DNA of 25,015 nucleotides from the NCBI GenBank assembly GCA_003243255.1, contig QFQM01000056.1:1-25015 (forward strand). The letters are read 5' to 3'. The translations under genes were made by a program, and so were the position numbers. The notes under the pieces were generated by a model, which worked only from the letters and a program-made list of their open reading frames with translations, was not told the DNA's origin and did no database searches. Below, one piece after another: positions 8,615 to 17,520 of this stretch (its first letter is position 1; each line of letters opens with the position of its first letter). Source of the stretch: Flavobacterium psychrophilum. GTDB taxonomy: Bacteria; Bacteroidota; Bacteroidia; Flavobacteriales; Flavobacteriaceae.

Positions 8615-8998
8615 ATGCCGGGAATTAATTGTTATTGTGATTCAGGCAATCCATTCTCTGATTGTTGCCAGCCTTATATACTTGGAGTAAGAAAAGCCCC
8701 AACGGCTGAAGCCCTTATGCGTTCGCGTTACAGTGCCTATGCTGTTCATGATGCAGAATACCTATGGCAGACTACAGTACCTAAAGAACGCAGGCATCAC
8801 AGCAAACCTGATATGCTGCAATGGGCAAAAAGCAATCAGTGGCTAAAACTGGAAATAATTAAATCTACTGATACGACAGTTGAATTTAAAGCCTACTATC
8901 TTGATTACAATTTAAAAGCACAAATACATCATGAAAAATCATTTTTTAGTAAAGATGGTGATAGCTGGTATTATGTAAGCGGAGAATATCCTGATTAA
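8615..8998 (+). CDS. YchJ-like (UPF0225/SEC-C type) protein
   Basis: This 127-aa protein opens with a metal-binding-like Cys cluster, CYCDSGNPFSDCC (Cys6, Cys8, Cys17, Cys18), followed by the characteristic YILGVRKAPTAEALMRSRYSA-type block and an NTF2-like alpha/beta region. This matches the YchJ family, whose N-terminal cysteines form a SEC-C-like zinc site; the biochemical role is not established. It starts 2 bp after the cheB-like stop and is the last gene of the run, so it is probably co-transcribed, but nothing in the sequence ties it to signalling. It may simply be a passenger. The full length is typical of the shorter family members, which lack the C-terminal second SEC-C motif. Confidence 0.88.
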   Translation: MPGINCYCDSGNPFSDCCQPYILGVRKAPTAEALMRSRYSAYAVHDAEYLWQTTVPKERRHHSKPDMLQWAKSNQWLKLEIIKSTDTTVEFKAYYLDYNLKAQIHHEKSFFSKDGDSWYYVSGEYPD

Positions 8999-9124
8999 AA
9001 AATAAAACTGTTTTGCATTGTATTGTGAGAATTCTTCATTTTAGTCAAAATTTAATTGAAAATGCTTACAGTCACCACATTGACTCCAAAAGCTGATATG
9101 GTATATTTATCTTAAAATACTGGT

Positions 9125-9151
9125 TTTGTCAGATAAAAAAGGTTAATTTTG
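9125..9151 (+). promoter_or_regulatory. Candidate Bacteroidota promoter for the first 7-TM/kinase cassette
   Basis: A perfect -7 element TAATTTTG (9144-9151) is preceded by TTTG (9125-9128). The gap is 15 bp, somewhat shorter than usual for this promoter class. Transcription would start near 9157 and would include the 32-codon ORF at 9205 and then the membrane protein gene. The rest of 8999-9394 holds no other gene I can support. Confidence 0.42.
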
Positions 9152-9204
9152 TAGTAGTTAGATTAAGTTCCCCCTTTATTGGTTTAACCATAAATTAATT
9201 AACT

Positions 9205-9303
9205 ATGACTTCACTCATTAAACAGTTCTGTATCAGTTCAGAACCAAACAAAACAAAACATACCCATCAAACAAATATTTCAGAAGAGATAAATCCTCTT
9301 TAA
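9205..9303 (+). CDS. Possible 32-aa small protein upstream of the first sensor cassette
   Basis: An ATG preceded by an AT-rich TTAATTAAC leader (typical of starts in this phylum) opens a 32-codon frame ending in TAA at 9301-9303. The peptide begins MTSLIKQFC, has one Cys (residue 9), and is otherwise polar with a KTKHTHQ stretch and an acidic end. It has no signal sequence or recognisable family. It lies between a candidate promoter and the 7-TM gene, so it would be first in that transcript. An open frame of this length can occur by chance; the position and start context are the only support. Confidence 0.35.
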   Translation: MTSLIKQFCISSEPNKTKHTHQTNISEEINPL

Positions 9304-9320
9304 TGCAATTGTCTTTATTG

Positions 9321-9337
9321 CTAATTGTTGCAATTAG
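9321..9337. repeat. Short dyad before the 7-TM gene
   Basis: CTAATTG / CAATTAG with a TTG spacer is a perfect 7-bp inverted repeat, 58 bp before the start at 9395 and 18 bp after the 32-codon ORF. A TGTTTTA stretch follows, too weak for a confident terminator. It could be an operator or a partial attenuator. Confidence 0.35.
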
Positions 9338-9394
9338 TGTTTTATAAGTCAATCAGATAAGGTATTTATTTAATTTCTTCTAATAATTGCATTG

Positions 9395-10063
9395 ATGGAT
9401 TTTTTGGAATTCGCATCATCTTTTACGCTATTGTGCCTGGGCATGCCATTAATTGGTTTTATGCTTGGCATTTTCTATTATAAGTCGCTTGATGTCGTCC
9501 ATAAGGGGATTACCTGGTATTTGTTTGCCATGGTTCTGGTTGATATTTCCAGCAGAATTTTAGGTGCGACAGGCAATAACATTATAGGATTACTGTTTTA
9601 CAGTTTACTTGAAGTTTCGATGTTTACTTTTTTCTATTTCAGGTATTTTTTTAAAGTGAAGCATCGCTTGGTATTGTTTTTATTTTTTGCGGCATGTATA
9701 TATATACTTTATGAGATATTAATATTCGACAAGGAAAATATGGCTGAATATCAGTCATATGCGAAGGTGGTTGATGATTTTATTATAATCATCCTGGCTC
9801 TTACCTTTTTTCATGAGAAAATAAACATTTTTAAAGAGTCTAAATGGGATAACTTCAGGCTTAATGCAGTTGTGGTTGTTTTTTTCTCAGTGAATCTCGT
9901 TTTCTTCCTGCCTTTTAATTTTATAATAAACAAATCGTCAGGATATCAGTTATATTTTTGGTTTGCAATCGCAGTAACCATATTAATGTTCTACTCTTAT
10001 TTAACATATGCGGTATGGAAAAATGGCAGGACCCGAAAGTTATTGCTCTCTGGATTACAATAA
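9395..10063 (+). CDS. Seven-TM membrane protein of sensor cassette 1 (unknown family)
   Basis: This 222-aa, very hydrophobic protein starts at the ATG 9395; a TTG immediately upstream is an unlikely alternative. Seven predicted membrane helices lie at about 5-28, 37-56, 61-84, 88-110, 123-140, 152-176 and 183-206, with a short basic tail (KNGRTRK). No enzymatic motif is visible and I do not recognise a named family. Its 3' end overlaps the kinase gene by 49 bp, and the same arrangement recurs in the cassette at 21850-23939. The kinase itself has only one short TM and no sensor domain, so this protein is a plausible input or sensing subunit. That role is inferred from context only. Confidence 0.85.
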   Translation: MDFLEFASSFTLLCLGMPLIGFMLGIFYYKSLDVVHKGITWYLFAMVLVDISSRILGATGNNIIGLLFYSLLEVSMFTFFYFRYFFKVKHRLVLFLFFAACIYILYEILIFDKENMAEYQSYAKVVDDFIIIILALTFFHEKINIFKESKWDNFRLNAVVVVFFSVNLVFFLPFNFIINKSSGYQLYFWFAIAVTILMFYSYLTYAVWKNGRTRKLLLSGLQ

Positions 10064-10770
10064 CAATTGCTCTGGTAGCAACGTTTATATTTTTTGTAGT
10101 GAGGATTTTGCATGCAGGTTACAGACGTATGACGGAAGCCAATCTACGTGAAAGTGATTTAAAGATGGAGCACCAGAAAAAGCTTATAGAAGCAAGTTTA
10201 CAAGCTCAGGAAAAGGAACGTATACGAATAGCATCTGATTTGCATGATAGTTTGATAAGTAAGCTGGCGGCGATTAAAATAAAAAATCAGATGAATGCTT
10301 CTTCTTTAGAAATAGACAGTCTTTTAGAAGAAAGCATATCTGAAGCCAGGAGAATATCTCATGATTTAACGCCTCCTTTACTGGAGTTTACAAGTATATC
10401 TGAACTGATAGATGAAGTTTTTACTCCCTGGAGCAGAAGGTATACTATCAATTTCATGAATGATAACAGGCGTAAAGATGATGTACAGTCAGAATTTAAA
10501 ATTCAGGTATTGCGTGTTGTGCAGGAGCTGCTTACCAATATTGTAAAACATTCTAAAGCAGATACAATTGATGTTCAGCTTCGCTTAACTAAAAAAAGTT
10601 TTGCCTTAACCGTTAATGACAACGGTAATGGCTTTGATATAAATAAAAATAAGAAAGGGCTTGGATTGGGTAATCTTGAGTTAAGGATACAATATCTTAA
10701 AGCTTCTTACAAAATAAAGTCGATTAGTGGTAAAGGAACAATCGTGATTGTTTTTGGACTATTTAATTAA
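10015..10770 (+). CDS. DesK/NarX-type (HisKA_3) sensor histidine kinase, cassette 1
   Basis: I place the start at ATG 10015, giving 251 aa with MEKWQDPK just before the single TM (about 9-32). The longer frame from GTG 9958 would only add residues inside the overlap with the 7-TM gene. After a short coiled coil comes the HisKA_3 dimerisation domain, KERIRIASDLHDSLISKL (His77), with the second block ARRISHDLTPPLL. The HATPase follows: N175 in ELLTNIVKHS, G1 DNGNGF 202-207, G2 GLGLGN 215-220. There is no PAS, HAMP or periplasmic domain, so the signal must come through the TM or a partner protein. The regulator gene starts 11 bp downstream and is its cognate partner. Confidence 0.92.
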   Translation: MEKWQDPKVIALWITITIALVATFIFFVVRILHAGYRRMTEANLRESDLKMEHQKKLIEASLQAQEKERIRIASDLHDSLISKLAAIKIKNQMNASSLEIDSLLEESISEARRISHDLTPPLLEFTSISELIDEVFTPWSRRYTINFMNDNRRKDDVQSEFKIQVLRVVQELLTNIVKHSKADTIDVQLRLTKKSFALTVNDNGNGFDINKNKKGLGLGNLELRIQYLKASYKIKSISGKGTIVIVFGLFN

Positions 10771-10781
10771 AGAAATGAAGT

Positions 10782-11450
10782 ATGATAAATATTGCAATAG
10801 CTGATGATGATGCACTTATTGTGGGACTTTTACAGGGATATCTTAAAACTATAGAAGGTTTTAGTGTAAACATTGTTGCTCATAGTGGAGAAGAATTGCT
10901 GGAAAAACTTATGGCTACTGATATTCTTCCGGATATAGTGCTGCTTGATTTAAAGATGGCCGGAATGGATGGCATTGAAGCCATGAATTCAATAAAAGAA
11001 AACTATAAAGAAATAAAGGTGATTATTATTTCATCGCATTATCAAAAATTCTTTATGGGCTTTATGATAAAAACAGGAGTTTCCGCTTTTTTACCTAAAG
11101 GAATATCACCTTTTGAACTCGTTGAAATCATAAAAACGGTGTATAATCAGGGATACTACTTTAAAGACGATCAACTGGATGTACTTAGGGAACAGATTCA
11201 GTCTAAAGTGCCTAAACCCGCCTTGCAGGATGAAGAAATCCTGTCTGAAAGAGAGATTGAGGTCTTAAAGCTTATCTGCCAGCAAAAAACAGCTAAAGAA
11301 ATAGGGGAGTTGCTATATATAACTCAGCGTACTACTGAAGGCCATAAGAATAACCTTTTTGCTAAGACAGGTGCAAAAAACATTGCAGGTTTAGTTATCT
11401 ATGCTATTCAACAAGGTATTATAAGCATTGATGAATTACCCATTATATAA
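10782..11450 (+). CDS. NarL/FixJ-type response regulator, cassette 1
   Basis: This 222-aa regulator has a receiver (1-125; acidic pocket ADDD 7-10, phospho-acceptor Asp56 in VLLDLKMAGMDG, Lys106 in FLPKGISP) and a C-terminal LuxR-type helix-turn-helix (about 154-212; LSEREIEVLKLICQQ, then RTTEGHKNNLFAKTG). It should bind DNA as a dimer when phosphorylated by the adjacent kinase. It is clearly paralogous to the regulator at 23256-23939, which shares REIEVLKLIC and EGH-NNL--KT in the output domain. Target genes are not evident; the adhesin lies immediately downstream but in the opposite orientation, with its promoter 8 kb away. Confidence 0.94.
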   Translation: MINIAIADDDALIVGLLQGYLKTIEGFSVNIVAHSGEELLEKLMATDILPDIVLLDLKMAGMDGIEAMNSIKENYKEIKVIIISSHYQKFFMGFMIKTGVSAFLPKGISPFELVEIIKTVYNQGYYFKDDQLDVLREQIQSKVPKPALQDEEILSEREIEVLKLICQQKTAKEIGELLYITQRTTEGHKNNLFAKTGAKNIAGLVIYAIQQGIISIDELPII

Positions 11451-11472
11451 GGGAATACGTATAATTACCTAG

Positions 11473-11508
11473 TGCATAAAAACAGGTAATTTCTACCTGT
11501 TGTATGCA
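11473..11508. repeat. Hairpin 1 downstream of cassette 1
   Basis: Stem TGCATA + AACAGGTA pairs with TACCTGTT + TATGCA, with a small internal loop (AA/G) and apical loop ATTTC. That gives 14 base pairs 22 bp after the regulator stop. No T-run follows, so it may be a 3'-end stabilising hairpin rather than a terminator. Confidence 0.55.
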
Positions 11509-11568
11509 GTACATTATTATGATATTTGACCATTGGATGTATAAGAAATTCAGTACTAAATAAAATAA

Positions 11569-11659
11569 AAAAAACAGGCAGGTTAGCAGTCTTTTTAACC
11601 CCCCATGAAAATAATGCTGTTTCGCCCCCAATTGGTGATTCATTGCCTGCCTGTTTTTT
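11569..11659. repeat. 91-bp element bounded by 14-bp perfect inverted repeats
   Basis: AAAAAACAGGCAGG (11569-11582) is matched exactly by CCTGCCTGTTTTTT (11646-11659) across a 63-bp interior with C-runs (CCCCCC, CCCCC), GGTTA/TAACC pairing potential and CCAATTGG. The T-run on either strand means it could terminate transcription both ways. Alternatives are a small structured RNA or a MITE-like element. Confidence 0.5.
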
Positions 11660-11700
11660 AAAATATTGTCTGTCATTACCAAAAAGTCAGATTATAAATG

Positions 11701-11734
11701 GAGCAACGTGGTAGTAAGCCGTTGCTCTTTTTTT
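11701..11734 (+). terminator. Rho-independent terminator for cassette 1
   Basis: GAGCAACG / CGTTGCTC with an 11-nt loop is followed by seven T. It is the clearest forward-strand terminator after the regulator gene ending at 11450. Confidence 0.8.
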
Positions 11735-11757
11735 ATGTCTTTTAATCACGCAATAAA

Positions 11758-11785
11758 AAAAGCATCCGCCATGGCGGATGCTTTT
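11758..11785 (-). terminator. Bidirectional terminator at the 3' end of the adhesin gene
   Basis: A perfect 28-bp palindrome centred on CCATGG (core GCATCCGCC / GGCGGATGC) is flanked by a seven-A run on the left, which is a T-run for minus-strand transcripts, and TTTT on the right. It lies 32 bp beyond the adhesin stop codon. Confidence 0.85.
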
Positions 11786-11817
11786 CTTTTTAATATCGGA
11801 TTGAAGAAGGACAGAAA

Positions 11818-13224
11818 TTAGAATTTCTTATCAACTACAACTTTTCTTGTTGCTTCTGCCGTATCAGAAGTTATCCTGAACAGGTATATTCCGCTTTCCA
11901 TTCCGGTAACATCTATTTTCTGAAGATCAGAAGTTACATTGCTTTCCCTTACAAGCCTTCCGTTCAGGTCATGAATGCTAACCTTCATATTTTGATGTGC
12001 AGAGAAGTCAGGGATCTTAATATTCACAGTAGTTGTTGCCGGGTTAGGGTAGATGCTTAGTTCCAGATTTCTGAAATCATCCGTTCCTGTTATACTGGTT
12101 ACAACTACAATAGCTTCGGCAGTACTGCAATTTGTATTATCGGCAGGACTACATATTGAATAGGTAATAGTATAGTTGCCCGGATTCGCCGTAATAGGAA
12201 CTATAATATATCCATCGCTGTCAATAGTAACACCAAACAATCCGTCATTATCAACAACTGATATTATAATGTCATTATCATCAACAGGCAGACCATTATA
12301 CGTATCATTTAAAGTTACGTCACCTGCAACTCCTAAGGAACCTTCTAAGATCTCGTTAGCGCTGAAGTCATCGTTTACCGCATGCAGTACATCATTTATG
12401 GTTAGTAATGCAGAATTTGAAGAAACCGTACAGTCTGCATTATTTTTAACCTTGACTCTATATAAACGCCCATTGTAAGCTGAAGGTGCGCCAGTAACAG
12501 TAAGCGTTGCAGTAGTAGCTCCCGAATAGGCTGGATTACTACCTCCATTTGCAACATTTATCCAGTTCGTACCGTCAGTACTATATTGCCACTGATAGAA
12601 GAAGGCATTAACAGCTATCACACTATATGTAGCGTTTCCTCCGGCGGTTGTCGTTACGTTTTGAGGCTGGTTTGTAATAAGTAGCTGAACCGGCTGATTG
12701 ATAGTTACACTTCCTGTGAAAGTACATCCATTGTCATCGGTGATAGTTACCGTATAAATACCAGCAACAAGACTTTGTGGATCCGGTGTACCTCCAAGTG
12801 GTGAAGTCCACTCAAAAGTATATGGAGCAGTACCACCGGTTACGGTTGCAACAACAGTACCGTCATTGTTACCGAAACAGCTAACATCTGTTTTTGTTAA
12901 TGTTGCTGTTAGCGGTGCAGGTTGTGATACACTGAAGTTTCTTAATAAAGTACAGCCATTTGCATCAGTTACAGTAACACTGTAATTTCCTGAACTTAGT
13001 TCCGTTATAGAAGATACATTGCCCATTGCCGGTATCCAGGCATAGTTATATGGTGCAACTCCTCCCGAAACTTCAAGGCTAATCGAAGCATCATTGTTTC
13101 CTGAACAGCTTACGTTGGTTTGCGTAGTGGTTACAGTAAATGCTTCCGGCTCGGTAATCACTACTGTGTGAAGAACTGAACATCCAAGAGCATCTGACGG
13201 TACAGGTGTACGTTCCTGCAACAA
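11818..13224 (-). CDS. SprB-like adhesin, C-terminal fragment with T9SS sorting domain
   Basis: This is the 3' part of the giant adhesin gene (whole gene 11818-19564), separated from the 5' part by a frameshift. Its genuine reading starts at about 13197 (SDALGCSV); the upstream TTG-initiated residues are an out-of-frame artefact. It contains the rest of SprB repeat 20, repeats 21 and 22, an Ig-like domain (about 12395-12680, YQWQYSTDGTNW), a cadherin-like beta domain (about 12105-12390) and a type A T9SS C-terminal domain: IYPNPATTTVNIKI, HDLNGRLVRES, SGIYLFRI and the final basic stretch ending KKF. Alone it has no signal peptide, so it would not be exported. If the frameshift is genuine, the adhesin loses its T9SS signal and should not be surface-attached. 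Confidence 0.85.
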   Translation of the reverse strand: MLQERTPVPSDALGCSVLHTVVITEPEAFTVTTTQTNVSCSGNNDASISLEVSGGVAPYNYAWIPAMGNVSSITELSSGNYSVTVTDANGCTLLRNFSVSQPAPLTATLTKTDVSCFGNNDGTVVATVTGGTAPYTFEWTSPLGGTPDPQSLVAGIYTVTITDDNGCTFTGSVTINQPVQLLITNQPQNVTTTAGGNATYSVIAVNAFFYQWQYSTDGTNWINVANGGSNPAYSGATTATLTVTGAPSAYNGRLYRVKVKNNADCTVSSNSALLTINDVLHAVNDDFSANEILEGSLGVAGDVTLNDTYNGLPVDDNDIIISVVDNDGLFGVTIDSDGYIIVPITANPGNYTITYSICSPADNTNCSTAEAIVVVTSITGTDDFRNLELSIYPNPATTTVNIKIPDFSAHQNMKVSIHDLNGRLVRESNVTSDLQKIDVTGMESGIYLFRITSDTAEATRKVVVDKKF

Positions 13225-16200
13225 GATTATTTACTGTTGGTCCTCCTGCACCTGTAGACCATGCGTAAGTATAACCGGGTACACCTCCTGTTGCTGATAC
13301 AGTAGCTGAACCTGTGGCAACACCATGGCAAAGAACATTTGTTTTTACTGATGTTGCAACTATAGGAGTTTGCTCATAAATTATATATGAACGTGTTTGT
13401 GTACATCCGTTAGCATCGGTAACAGTACAAACATAGTTTCCTGCGCTAAGCCCTGTTGCAGAAGAGGCTGTACCTCCCGATGGTGCCCATGAGTATGTAT
13501 ATGGTGCTGTACCTCCGGTAGCTGCTGCACTTGCCATACCATTAGCAGCCCCATTACAGTTAATATTACTTGATGATCCTGTAACTGTAAGAGCTGTTGG
13601 CTGAGTGATAGTAAAGCTTTGAGAAGCTGTACATCCATTTCCGTCGGTTATTGCAACAGAATATGTTCCGGGAGCAAGTCCTGAGGCTGTTGCAGCTGTA
13701 CCTCCGGATGGTGACCATACATAAGTGTATGTTCCTGTACCTCCGGTTACTGTTACAGTTGCTGTACCATTTGTTAAGCCGTTACATGTTACATTTGTTT
13801 GCGTTGGTGTAATAGTAAAGGCAGATGTCCCTGTAATTGTAAAGTTACGGGTAATAGAACAAGTATTTGCGTCTGTAATCGTAACAGTATAGTTACCAGC
13901 CGATAATCCGGTCGCCGTCGCGGCAGTTTGTACCGGTGTTGTGTTCCATGAATAGCTGTAAGCACCTGTACCGCCGCTTACTATAACTGAAGCAGATCCG
14001 TTGCTGGCTCCAAAACACGAAACATCGGTTTGAGATGATGTTGCAGTAAGTGCAGCGGGTTGTGTTATGGTAAAGCTTTGTGTTGCGGTACATCCGTTGG
14101 CATCTGTCACAGTAACTGTATAAGTGCCTGACGCTAATCCTGAAATAGTAGGAGTGCCATCACCTATAGGTGTACCGTTCCAGTCATAAGAGTATGGTAC
14201 TGTTCCTCCGGAAGCGATTACCTGTGCAGATCCGTTCGATCCGCCATTACAGCTCAGGTTGTTTACTGTACCTGCCGAAGCCACAAGTAAAGGAGGCTGT
14301 GTAATTAATACATTACTGGTTATGGTACAGCCTTTATTATCTGTAATGGTACAGGTATAAGTTCCCGCGTTTAATCCTGTTGCAGTAGGAGTTGTCTGAA
14401 CCGGTGTAGTATTCCACGAATAGGTATATGGTAGAGTTCCTCCTGTTGGTGTAACTGTAGCTGTTCCGGTAGCCCCGCCATTACACAATACATTAGTATG
14501 TGTATTAGTTGCTGATAAAACAGTAGGTTCCGTTATTGTAAAAGTTTGTGTTGTCTGGCAATTGTTAGCATCTGTCACGGTTACGGTATAAATTCCTATA
14601 GATAAACCTGAAGCTGTTGCTGCTGTACCACCTGATGGAGCCCAAACATAAGTGTAAGCACCTGTACCACCGGTTACGGCTACTGTTGCGCTACCGTTAA
14701 TACCTCCGTTACAGCTAACATTAGTCTGAGCACTTGCAGTCGCTACTAGTGGTGCAGGTTGTGTTATGGTAAAAGTTTGCGTTGTCTGGCAAAAGTTAGC
14801 ATCTGTTACAGTTACTGTATAAGTTCCTGCTGCAAGGCCATTAGCTGTTGCAGAAGTACCTCCTGAAGGAGCCCATGCGTAGGTATAAGCACCAGTACCA
14901 CCGGTTACGGTAACTGCTGCACTACCATTATTACCAGCGTTGCAGCTAACATTTGTTTGAATACTTGGGGATGCTACAAGAGCTGATGGCTGCGTAATTG
15001 TAAAATTCTTTGTTATTGAACAGCCGTTTGAAGCTGTAATAAGTACACTGTAATTTCCAGCGGCAAGGTTAGTAGCTGTTTCAGATGTACTTACTGATGG
15101 TGTCCATACATAGGTATAAGGGCCTGGCGCGCCTGATGGTGTAACACCAGCTGAACCTGTGTTTACACCATTACATAGTAAATTGGTGTAGAAAGTACTT
15201 GCCACAAGTGTATTTGTTGTACCTATAACAAAGTTTCTAGTGATAGTACATCCGTTTGCATCGGTAATTTTACAGCTATGGAGACCGGCAGACAGATTAC
15301 TTACTGACTGTGTTGTTGCTCCACCAGGAGTCCATAGGTAAGTGTAGGTGGCTGTTCCGCCAAATGGTGTTACTGTAGCCGTTCCGCCTACAGCGCAGGT
15401 TGCATCTGTTTGTGATGTAGTAGCACCTAATGCAGAAGGCTGATTAATCGTAATGTTTTTGGTTATTGAACATCCTTGAGCATCAGTTATCAAGCAACTG
15501 TAGTTTCCTACTGCAAGCCCGGTTGCAGTAGCCGCTGTACCCCCTGAAGGAGACCAAACGTAAGTGTAGCCTCCATTACCTCCTGTAGGACTAACAGTTG
15601 CAGTTCCTGTAGCTCCGCCATTACATAATACGTCGGTTTTAGATATTGTAGAGATTAAAGCCGTAGGTTGATTAATAGTAAATGATTGTGTTGCCTGACA
15701 GTTATTAGCGTCCGTTACAGTAACTGTATATGTTCCTGCTACAAGCCCTGAAGCCGTAACACCATTACCACCTGTAGGAGACCATGAATAGGTATATGAC
15801 GGGGTACCGCCAGTAACGTTTACTGTGGCCGATCCATTTGTACCTCCATTACAGCTCACGTTATTTACAATTCCCTGAGATGCAACTAATGCAGAAGGTT
15901 GGTTGATTGTAAACGATCTTGTTGCCTGACAACCATTTGCATCAGTTACGGTTACGGTATATGTTCCGTCTGTAAGTCCGTTTGCAGTTGCATTTGATCC
16001 TCCGGATGGAGCCCACGAATAGCTATATCCCGGAGTACCCCCTGATGCTATTACTTGTGCTGAACCATTAGCGCCACCGTTACAACTTACATTACTTACA
16101 ATACCTGCTGTTGTAGATAATACTGCTGCAGGTTGCGTTATTGTAAAACTTTGAGTATCTATACAACCATTAGCATCTGTAACAGTTACTGTGTATGTTC

Positions 16201-17520
16201 CGGCTGCAAGATTTGAAGCTGTAGCTGCATTACCACCTGATGGAGCCCATGAATAAGTATATGCTCCTGTACCTCCGGATGCAGTTACCGTAGCAGAACC
16301 TGTGGCAGCTCCGCGACAGGCTATATTAGTTTGCATTACAGGAATAGCATTAACTGCAGCCGCTGGCTGGTTAATGGTAAATGTTCTTGTAGCCTGGCAA
16401 CCGTTAGCATCGGTTACGGTTACTGTATATGTACCCGCAACCAAACCGCTTGCTGTAGCAGCAGTTCCTCCTGATGGTGCCCAGGAATAAGTATATGAAG
16501 GAGTACCTCCTGTTGGAGCTACAGTAGCTGTTCCGTTGGCACCTCCGTTGCACGAAACGTCAGTTTTACCACCACCTGTTGCAGCACTAAGCGCTGCAGC
16601 CGGCTGATTAATAGTAAAGCTTTGTGTAGCTATACAACCTTTATTATCTGTTACTGTTACTGTATAAGTACCGGCAGCAAGTCCACTCGCTGTAGCACCT
16701 GTTCCTCCTGATGGAGACCATGAATAGGTATATGAAGGTGTACCGCCCGAAGCAATTACCTGAGCACTACCATTAGATCCATTGAAACAACTTACGTTGT
16801 TTATAGTACCCTGTGTAGCGGTAAGTGCTGATGCAGGCTGGTTAATGGTAAATGTTCTGAAAGCCTGGCAACCAAGGGCATCTTCTACAGTTACTGTATA
16901 AGTTCCTGCTGTAAGCCCGGTAGCTGTAGCTGTTGTTTGAACAGGTGTTGTGTCCCATGTGTATGTATATGATGTAGTACCCCCTGTTGGGGCAACGGTG
17001 GCAGTTCCATTAGCTCCGCCAAAACAGCTAACATCTGTTTTTCCTCCACCAATAGCCAGATTAAGGGCCGGTGGCTGAGTGATGCTATATGTTCGTGTAG
17101 CCTGACAGCCATTAGAATCAGTAACTGTTACAGTATATGTTCCGGCAATAAGTCCTGTAGCTGTGGCCGTTGATTGTGCTGGCGTTGTATTCCATGAATA
17201 GCTATAAGAAGGGCTTCCGCCTGATGCTACAACAGTAGCGGTTCCGTTAGCGCCACCGAAGCATGAAACATCGGTTTTTCCACCACCTGTGGCGGCACTA
17301 AGGGCAGCTGTAGGTTGTCCCACTACAATATTACTGATGGTATAAGTACAACCATTACCGTCTGTAATTGTAACGGAATAAGTACCGGCTGTTAGGGATG
17401 TTCTGTCTTGTGTTGATGCACCACCTACCCAGTGATAGGTATAGGCTGGTTGCCCTCCTGAAGGAGTAAGGTCAATAGATCCATTATTGCCACCAAAACA
17501 GCTTACATTGGTAACAGTAT
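12683..17520 (-). repeat. Tandem array of about 21 SprB-type repeats
   Basis: Roughly 230-bp (about 77-aa) units are repeated head to tail, each with a VSC-GG-NG start, a GGT-YTYSW middle, an AGTYTVTVTDANGC block and an ending near TI-QP. The units are diverged rather than identical, so the array is old. One further degenerate unit (about 17875-18085) lies N-terminal to it, separated by a non-SprB beta domain. Most units carry two Cys, one in the VSC block and one in the GC block. Confidence 0.88.

Noticed and set aside
11443..11682. 79-codon reverse frame in the same region
   Set aside because: It overlaps the regulator's 3' end and both hairpins, with no coding character.
11526..11714. 62-codon forward frame in the intergenic region
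   Set aside because: It runs straight through the inverted-repeat element and into the terminator, has odd composition and no family features.
13190..13202. Programmed ribosomal frameshift in the adhesin
   Set aside because: There is no slippery heptamer, SD-like stimulator or homopolymer at the site, and the required shift equals a missing dinucleotide.
16302..16490. Forward and other-frame ORFs within the adhesin gene
   Set aside because: These are shadows of the minus-strand repeat array and recur with the repeat period.
12683..17520. CRISPR array
   Set aside because: The repeats are diverged 230-bp coding units in frame with each other, not short identical repeats with unique spacers.
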